Part shown: positions 63,379 through 64,000 of the stretch, in pieces | Numbering within the stretch: position 1 is the stretch's first letter | Layout: the number at the start of each line of letters is the position of its first letter | Assembly (NCBI RefSeq): GCF_029846635.1 | Contig: NZ_JARVTG010000002.1 | Coordinates: 620,001 to 684,000, forward strand | Direction of reading: 5' to 3' | Source of the DNA: Pokkaliibacter sp. MBI-7 | GTDB lineage: Bacteria; Pseudomonadota; Gammaproteobacteria; Pseudomonadales; Balneatricaceae | DNA length: 64,000 nucleotides | Made by a program: the position numbers and the translations under genes | Notes under the pieces: model-generated | Told to the model about the DNA's origin: nothing | Databases searched by the model: none | Seen by the model: only the letters and a program-made list of their open reading frames with translations

Positions 63379-63944
63379 GGACGTACCTCCCGGGCCTGAT
63401 GCTGGGCCAGACCTTCTTCCGCCAGACGGATGGCCTCCTCGATGGCTTCATGTTCACTGTCGACGCCCTGACGCATCTTGCGCCAGGCATCCGGCATGCT
63501 CAGCAGCTCGCAGAGGATGAACAGACCGGCACTGACGGGTATCACCGACTGGGTAAAGCTCAGGCTGATCCACGGCAGGGAGACCAGATTGTCCCAGGCC
63601 AGTACGTCGAGCACGTCGTAGCCAAATTTGGCGATGACTGCAAAGAAGCCGATGACGATCAGTTCCGACAGGATGAACAGCACCGAGCGCAGTGGCCCCG
63701 GTGCTTTGCTGACAATGCCGGGAAAGCCCATGTGGGCGCGCTTCAGGGCCGCCAGACTGGCACCGTAGAAGCTCAGCCAGGCCAGCCCGATAGAGGCAAC
63801 TTCGTCATACCAGGTGAAAGAGCTGCCCAGCATGCGCAGCAGTACCGCTGACAGCACGATGACGGTCAGCCCCAGCAGCAGGGCGACAGTGAAGCCTTCC
63901 AGCAGGTATTCAAACCCCTTGCGCAGTATCTTCAGCGGCGACAT
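63375..63944 (-). CDS. dctQ: TRAP transporter small membrane subunit DctQ (2)
   Basis: This protein of 189 residues has four hydrophobic segments and a DctQ core (LRMLGSSFTWYDEVASIGLAWLSFYGASLAALKRAHMGF). It has a long charged C-terminal tail for its family. ATG 63944 has GGAG 6 bases upstream. It starts the visible part of the sugar-acid operon, which may continue upstream beyond the window. Confidence 0.9.
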   Translation of the reverse strand: MSPLKILRKGFEYLLEGFTVALLLGLTVIVLSAVLLRMLGSSFTWYDEVASIGLAWLSFYGASLAALKRAHMGFPGIVSKAPGPLRSVLFILSELIVIGFFAVIAKFGYDVLDVLAWDNLVSLPWISLSFTQSVIPVSAGLFILCELLSMPDAWRKMRQGVDSEHEAIEEAIRLAEEGLAQHQAREVRP

Positions 63945-64000
63945 GGCGACTCCGTGACGGCAGGAAGACGGAGAGGTGATGAGCGATGCCATGATCACTC

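Overview
The window comes from a gammaproteobacterium, probably an Oceanospirillales-type marine or saline-habitat organism. This is judged from moderately high G+C, KefC/KefF and FolE2 of gammaproteobacterial type, a BCCT transporter, several TRAP transporters and a DddP-like protein. No rRNA, tRNA, CRISPR array, prophage or transposase gene was seen. Most of the window is accessory metabolism: many small catabolic modules, each with its own transporter and regulator.

Layout. 0.1-3.5 kb: a cupin gene, then a minus-strand unit with a GabD-like aldehyde dehydrogenase, an aldo/keto reductase and a formaldehyde-activating-enzyme (Fae) homologue. 4.0-6.6 kb: kefF-kefC, a glutathione-gated K+ efflux system. 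6.8-8.7 kb: a DeoR regulator with a clustered operator array and a frameshifted YbjJ-like MFS gene. 8.9-14.1 kb: a complete dipeptide-type ABC importer, with a GcvA-like LysR gene behind it. 16-18.4 kb: an MFS transporter and a LysR gene. Two inverted copies of a structured, MITE-like element (about 210 bp) bracket 3.7-17.5 kb.

18.7-27.9 kb: a catabolic cluster flanked by LysR genes. It encodes an Fe(II)/2OG oxygenase, a DddP-like M24 protein, a PuuC-like aldehyde dehydrogenase, an iron alcohol dehydrogenase, an enolase-superfamily enzyme and a BCCT transporter. It suggests uptake and breakdown of a betaine- or sulfonium-type osmolyte. The DddP homologue keeps all metal ligands but appears to lack the proposed catalytic Asp. 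27.9-29.4 kb is a gene graveyard with a decayed second dddP-ALDH copy and an SDR/LysR pair fused by deletion. 29.4-33.1 kb: a zinc-sparing operon (folE2, gamma-carbonic-anhydrase-like, dihydroorotase paralogue, hisI paralogue) behind a good Zur-box match.

33.2-38.6 kb: a TauD-like dioxygenase, an aldo/keto reductase, a PhyH-like dioxygenase and an SDR, next to a divergent LacI regulator. 38.6-48.7 kb: mixed genes, including mobA, an orphan VapB-like protein, a CitE-like lyase, a DUF4153 membrane protein, a DUF2846 lipoprotein, an EamA/LysR divergent pair, a domain-permuted CoA transferase, TetR and an O-methyltransferase. 48.8-64 kb: fourteen minus-strand genes forming a sugar-acid region. 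They include two lactonase-like amidohydrolases, a rhamnonate-dehydratase-like enzyme, an AraD1/GguC-like FAH protein, an alpha-ketoglutaric semialdehyde dehydrogenase, PdxA2, two TRAP membrane pairs and three TRAP binding proteins. Together they fit a non-phosphorylating route from an aldonolactone to 2-oxoglutarate.
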